Below the pieces are notes generated by a model. The model saw nothing but the letters and a program-made list of their open reading frames with translations. It was not told the DNA's origin and did no database searches. A program made the translations under genes and the position numbers. A stretch of 23,487 nucleotides of DNA from assembly GCA_910589135.1 (NCBI GenBank), contig CAJUSL010000024.1, positions 1-23,487 of the forward strand. The letters run 5' to 3'. Below, piece after piece: positions 20,026 to 23,487 of the stretch (positions are counted from its first letter, which is position 1; the number at the start of each line of letters is the position of its first letter). The stretch comes from an uncultured Eggerthellaceae bacterium. Lineage in GTDB: Bacteria; Actinomycetota; Coriobacteriia; Coriobacteriales; Eggerthellaceae.

Positions 20026-23000
20026 CTAGTTGCCTACGGTCGGCTCGAACGTGCCATCGGTCGGGCCCGAGATGTTCAGATGGATGGTGGGTATGTTGTC
20101 GGGCAGCTTCATGGTGAGCGTGTTGGCCACCAGGCGCTCGTTGGCAAGCGTCATGGCATCGTCCACGCGGTACAGCTCGGCGTAGACCTCGCTGGGAAGC
20201 TGACCGTCGAACTCGGCAAGGCCCGCAGGCGTGATGTAGTAGATCCAGCGGCCGTCGGCGGTGACGCCGAGGTTGCGGCCCTCGCCAGGCTCTTCGGCGA
20301 AGAGCACCTGCACGGTGGAGTTGTCCACAGAGGAGCCGAACAGCTGAGGCCCGTTGTCGGTGAGCTTGAACATCTTCAGCGCGTTGTACGCGGTGTCGCC
20401 GCTGTAGTTGCCCACGAACACGAGCGAGCCGGCGGGGATGGTGTTCTCGCCCGGCACCGTTTCGGGCGCATAGGTGGTGTCGGCGTCAAGGTAGCCGACC
20501 CAGCCCTCGCCCGTCAGGAAGTCGGCGTTGTCGCCCACCGGGCCGAGCACGTCGAGCTCGTGCAGCGTCATGCCCGTGCTTTCCGCGCCGCCCACGAGGC
20601 GCAGCTTGGAGGCGGTGTAGATCTTCAGCTGGTCGTTGCCGGCCTCGTCGAAGTAGTAGGTGGAGCTCTTGCCGTCGGCGGCCGCCTTGCCCGTGCCGAG
20701 CGGCAGCGACGTCCACGTGGTGCCGTCGGTGCTCACCTGAACGGTGGACGCCTGCAGCGTTGCCAGGTCGTCGGTGGGCACGGTGATGCCCGTCACCTGC
20801 AGCTTGCTGCCGAAGTCGACCTCGATGTACGGGGCGCCCAGCGTGACAGGGTTGCCAGCTGCGTCCGTCGGCGCGTCGTCGCCCGTGGGCAACGCGCCGG
20901 TGTAGGCCGAGCTTGCGTCGCCGTCGACGACCTTGTCGACGGCCTTCACCTTGAGGTCCTGCTCGCAGGAGCCGGCCGCGTCGCCTTCGACGCCGGCGTT
21001 GTCGCCCGAGGTGTCGTGGCCTTCGTCGTCGCCGGAAACCATGTTGGTGGCAGCACTCCAGCGGCTCTTGTCCACATAGGCGCCCTTGTCGGAAACCTTG
21101 ACCTGCGGGAACGAGACCGTATTGCTGCTGTAGGAAAGCAGGTTGTCGACCGCACGCACCTCGTACGTGTAGGTGCGGTTGTTCTCGGTGGCGATGGTAT
21201 CGGTGTAGGTGAGCGTGCCGGACGTGTTCTGCTCGCCATGCGTGTCGGCGTTGAACATCCTGAAGGCGACCGGGGTGCCGTTGCGCAGAATCTCGAAGCC
21301 GATGAGGCCCTGCGTCTTGTTGGCGGCGTCGCCGGAGATGCCCATCTCGATGGTGACCTGTCGCGTGTTCACGATGCGCGAGTCGGTGATCTTCTTGTCG
21401 TCGTTGCCCACGTTGTCGCTGCCGCCCTCGTAGAGGTTCGCCCACACCTGGGTGTCGGCGCCAACGGACTGGCCGCCCTCGATGCGGTAGACGCGGGCGT
21501 CGTCGTTGATGTACTGCAGCGGGCGCGGATCCTTCTCGAACTGCGACGCATAGGCGATGGTGGTCTCGTCAGGCGTCTGGCCCCATGCCCTGAAGTAGTC
21601 GAGGATGTCGCGGCCGTAACCCGTGGACGCATCGCCCGCAGCGGCGCAGGCAAGGCGCATGAACGTGTTGTCCTTGTCGGCACCGGCCAGCGTGAAGCCC
21701 GTGCCCGGAGCCTTGTCCGGGTTGCGGTAGATCGAATCGATGCGCGCCATGACCAGGTTGTTGTAAATGTCGGTGTAGTTGCTGTACTGCTTGTAGTTGT
21801 AGCCGTTGTCGTAGGCAAGGTGCAGCTGCCAGTACAGGCCGATGCCCGTCTTGCCGGAAGGCGGCGCCTTCGTGCCCGACGTGACGCGGTCGTACAGGCC
21901 CTGGTAGCCATAGCGAGACGTCGCGTTGTCCTCGTTGGCGGTGATCAGCTGCGCGTAGTAGTTATTGGTGACCTCGGCGTAGGTGTAGGCGCCCGTGTTG
22001 ATCTGATGGCCGATCTCGTGCGCGATGCCCCATCCGAAGTAGTAGCCGGACTGGTACTTGCCGTTCTCGTCGAAGGTGGTGCCGGGCGTGCTGCTGAGGG
22101 CGCAGCTGCCGTACTGGATGCCCACATGGTTGCCGGCGGCATACATGAACACGCCGGGGTTCGTGCGCATGAAGCGGATGTTCAGGTGGCCGGCAGGCAC
22201 GCCGTTCTTGCCGCCATACTTCTGCTGCTCGGCGGTGGTCATGGTGCCGAGGCCCTTGTGCTGCCAGTACAGCTGCACCATCTCCTCGGACGACTTGGTG
22301 GTCTTGATAAGACGCTCGACCTGCTCGTTGCGGTCGGTCTTGAGGCCGCCCAGACCGTCGAGGATGCGGCTTGCCGGCACGGAGAACATGATGCTGGTGA
22401 GCATGATGTCGGTGGTGTTGGCCACGCAGGTGCTGTCGCCGTAGGCCTCTTCGTGGTTGCGGTCGGAATGCGTCTTCTGCAGGTTTTCGACCTGGCTGCG
22501 CAGCGTGTCGACGTACTTCTCGCAGCGCTCGCGGTGCGTTGCATCGTCGGCGACCTTGTACAGGTCGAGGTACGCGATAGGCATGCCGCCGATGACGCGG
22601 ACGTCGAACTCGCTGGCCTTGTTGTAGGTGACGGACGTGACGTAGAGCTGGCCGCCGTTCTCCTGGCCGACGATGTTGCACGGCGTGGCCGGAACGGTGA
22701 TTTCATTCAGGCCGTACTTGAGCCCCGTGGTGCCGATCTGGGTGTAGAGGTCCTTGCCCTCGCCGCCGTTCTGCGTGATGCCCAGCACAAGCGAGCTCGG
22801 GCCGGTGGTGTCGACAGGGCCGGAGCTGCCGTTCAGCCTGCCGCCGACGAAGATTTGCAGCTTGTCGTTGGCCTTCGCGGCCACGCCCAGAGGCTGCCAG
22901 CCGTTGATGCCGCCCACGTTGGCTCCATCGGCCGTGATGGCCGAACGGATGCGCACGGGGTCGGTTCCGCCCTTGAACTCGAGCGCCTGGCGCGCCAGCT

Positions 23001-23487
23001 TCAGTGCCTCGAGGTAGATGTCGCGGTCGGGAGCGTACTCTCCGCTGTCCGCATCGCCCTCAGCAAGGGTGGCGGAGTCCTTCGTGTTGATGCGCTCTTC
23101 CAGGGAGTCGAGATAGGCCGCGTCGATCGTGGTGCCGTTCTCGAGCTGGTCCTTCAGCGTGGTGTGCAGCTCGTCGGCCCACAGGTCGTTGAGGTCGTCG
23201 GAGATCGAGTTGTACTCGTAGAAGGCAAGCTCGGAGATGGGCGCCTTGAAGCCGTAGGGGCGCATGGAGCCCACGACGATCTGCTTGACGCTGCTCTTCG
23301 GGAACTTCACCTTGAACGTGTTGGGCGCCTGGGTTCCGATGGTGGAGGTGGACACCTTGCCGTTCTGCATGGAGTAGTAGCTCCAGTTGCCCTGGTCGTC
23401 CTTCACGTTGACGCGAATGTCGGACGCGTAGGTGTAGCTGTAGCCGTCCATGAAGGAGGACGTGAGAATCAGCGAGTCCATCTCGTA
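20026..23487 (-). CDS. M60-like (enhancin/mucinase) zinc metallopeptidase, partial
   Basis: A very large protein, at least 1153 residues, with its N-terminus beyond the right edge; the frame is open to base 23487. The catalytic motif HEIGHQ followed by a downstream Glu (GAYTYAEVTNN) is encoded near 22006-22020 and matches the gluzincin HExxH-E of M60/PF13402 peptidases, which cleave O-glycosylated mucin-type proteins. The present N-terminal part looks like a carbohydrate-binding or discoidin-type domain (SDIRVNVKDDQGNWSYYS). Near the C-terminus a second F5/8-type-C-like domain lies at about 20540-20860 (IEVDFGSKLQVTGI, VSTDGTTW, LHELDVLG). No cell-wall anchor is seen at its C-terminus. It is upstream of and cotranscribed with the anchored surface protein. 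Host mucin is the likely substrate by family inference. Confidence 0.9.
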   Translation of the reverse strand, partial: YEMDSLILTSSFMDGYSYTYASDIRVNVKDDQGNWSYYSMQNGKVSTSTIGTQAPNTFKVKFPKSSVKQIVVGSMRPYGFKAPISELAFYEYNSISDDLNDLWADELHTTLKDQLENGTTIDAAYLDSLEERINTKDSATLAEGDADSGEYAPDRDIYLEALKLARQALEFKGGTDPVRIRSAITADGANVGGINGWQPLGVAAKANDKLQIFVGGRLNGSSGPVDTTGPSSLVLGITQNGGEGKDLYTQIGTTGLKYGLNEITVPATPCNIVGQENGGQLYVTSVTYNKASEFDVRVIGGMPIAYLDLYKVADDATHRERCEKYVDTLRSQVENLQKTHSDRNHEEAYGDSTCVANTTDIMLTSIMFSVPASRILDGLGGLKTDRNEQVERLIKTTKSSEEMVQLYWQHKGLGTMTTAEQQKYGGKNGVPAGHLNIRFMRTNPGVFMYAAGNHVGIQYGSCALSSTPGTTFDENGKYQSGYYFGWGIAHEIGHQINTGAYTYAEVTNNYYAQLITANEDNATSRYGYQGLYDRVTSGTKAPPSGKTGIGLYWQLHLAYDNGYNYKQYSNYTDIYNNLVMARIDSIYRNPDKAPGTGFTLAGADKDNTFMRLACAAAGDASTGYGRDILDYFRAWGQTPDETTIAYASQFEKDPRPLQYINDDARVYRIEGGQSVGADTQVWANLYEGGSDNVGNDDKKITDSRIVNTRQVTIEMGISGDAANKTQGLIGFEILRNGTPVAFRMFNADTHGEQNTSGTLTYTDTIATENNRTYTYEVRAVDNLLSYSSNTVSFPQVKVSDKGAYVDKSRWSAATNMVSGDDEGHDTSGDNAGVEGDAAGSCEQDLKVKAVDKVVDGDASSAYTGALPTGDDAPTDAAGNPVTLGAPYIEVDFGSKLQVTGITVPTDDLATLQASTVQVSTDGTTWTSLPLGTGKAAADGKSSTYYFDEAGNDQLKIYTASKLRLVGGAESTGMTLHELDVLGPVGDNADFLTGEGWVGYLDADTTYAPETVPGENTIPAGSLVFVGNYSGDTAYNALKMFKLTDNGPQLFGSSVDNSTVQVLFAEEPGEGRNLGVTADGRWIYYITPAGLAEFDGQLPSEVYAELYRVDDAMTLANERLVANTLTMKLPDNIPTIHLNISGPTDGTFEPTVGN

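Noticed and set aside
1..23487. CRISPR arrays, insertion sequences, phage genes
   Set aside because: No regularly spaced direct repeats, transposase, integrase or phage structural genes were seen.

Overview
The window is GC-rich and compactly coded. Several features together suggest a gut anaerobe of the Coriobacteriia, most likely family Eggerthellaceae: a LuxR-type regulator whose sensor half is a 12-helix membrane domain, a DMSO-reductase-family molybdenum enzyme, an aromatic-acid type MFS transporter, and a secreted M60 (mucin-type) peptidase. The taxonomic call is an inference from gene content; no rRNA is present.

Layout from left to right. (1) 1-454, minus: the first 151 codons of an AAHS-type MFS transporter, cut by the window edge. 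(2) 455-987: a 533-base stretch with no recognisable gene, then tRNA-Val(TAC) at 988-1062 with a near-perfect terminator. (3) 1137-3799, minus: three protein-folding genes (a trigger-factor C-domain-like protein, a full trigger factor homologue and a SlyD-like FKBP). (4) 3905-10953, minus: a four-gene operon encoding a small coiled-coil protein, a cytoplasmic BspA-type leucine-rich-repeat protein, a VWA protein with an intact MIDAS, and a MoxR-type AAA+ ATPase fused to a SAM-dependent methyltransferase. (5) 11178-14339, minus: a molybdopterin oxidoreductase large subunit, a ferredoxin-like small subunit and a 91-residue protein, closed by a strong terminator. (6) 14655-16520, plus: the divergent membrane LuxR regulator, with a consensus-like promoter overlapping a palindrome. 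(7) 16554-18530, minus: 3-phosphoglycerate dehydrogenase (SerA-like), a small tail-anchored protein and a SanA/YdcF-like DUF218 protein. (8) 18650-23487, minus: a membrane-anchored surface protein and a large M60 peptidase, truncated at the window edge.

The most striking part is 1.1-16.5 kb. The molybdoenzyme large subunit has lost all four cysteines of the N-terminal [4Fe-4S] site, although the surrounding sequence is well conserved. Its ferredoxin-like partner has lost almost all its cluster ligands too. The complex therefore looks free of Fe-S clusters and is probably a non-redox enzyme (compare pyrogallol-phloroglucinol transhydroxylase, whose large subunit also lacks a cluster, or a hydratase). 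Next to it lie an AAA+/VWA pair and several folding factors. AAA+/VWA pairs such as CoxD/CoxE and NorQ/NorD mature metalloenzymes, so I propose that 1.1-10.9 kb encodes a dedicated maturation or remodelling system for the molybdoenzyme, with the LuxR protein as the ligand-sensing switch. The physical linkage and lost cysteines are seen in the sequence; the functional link is inference.
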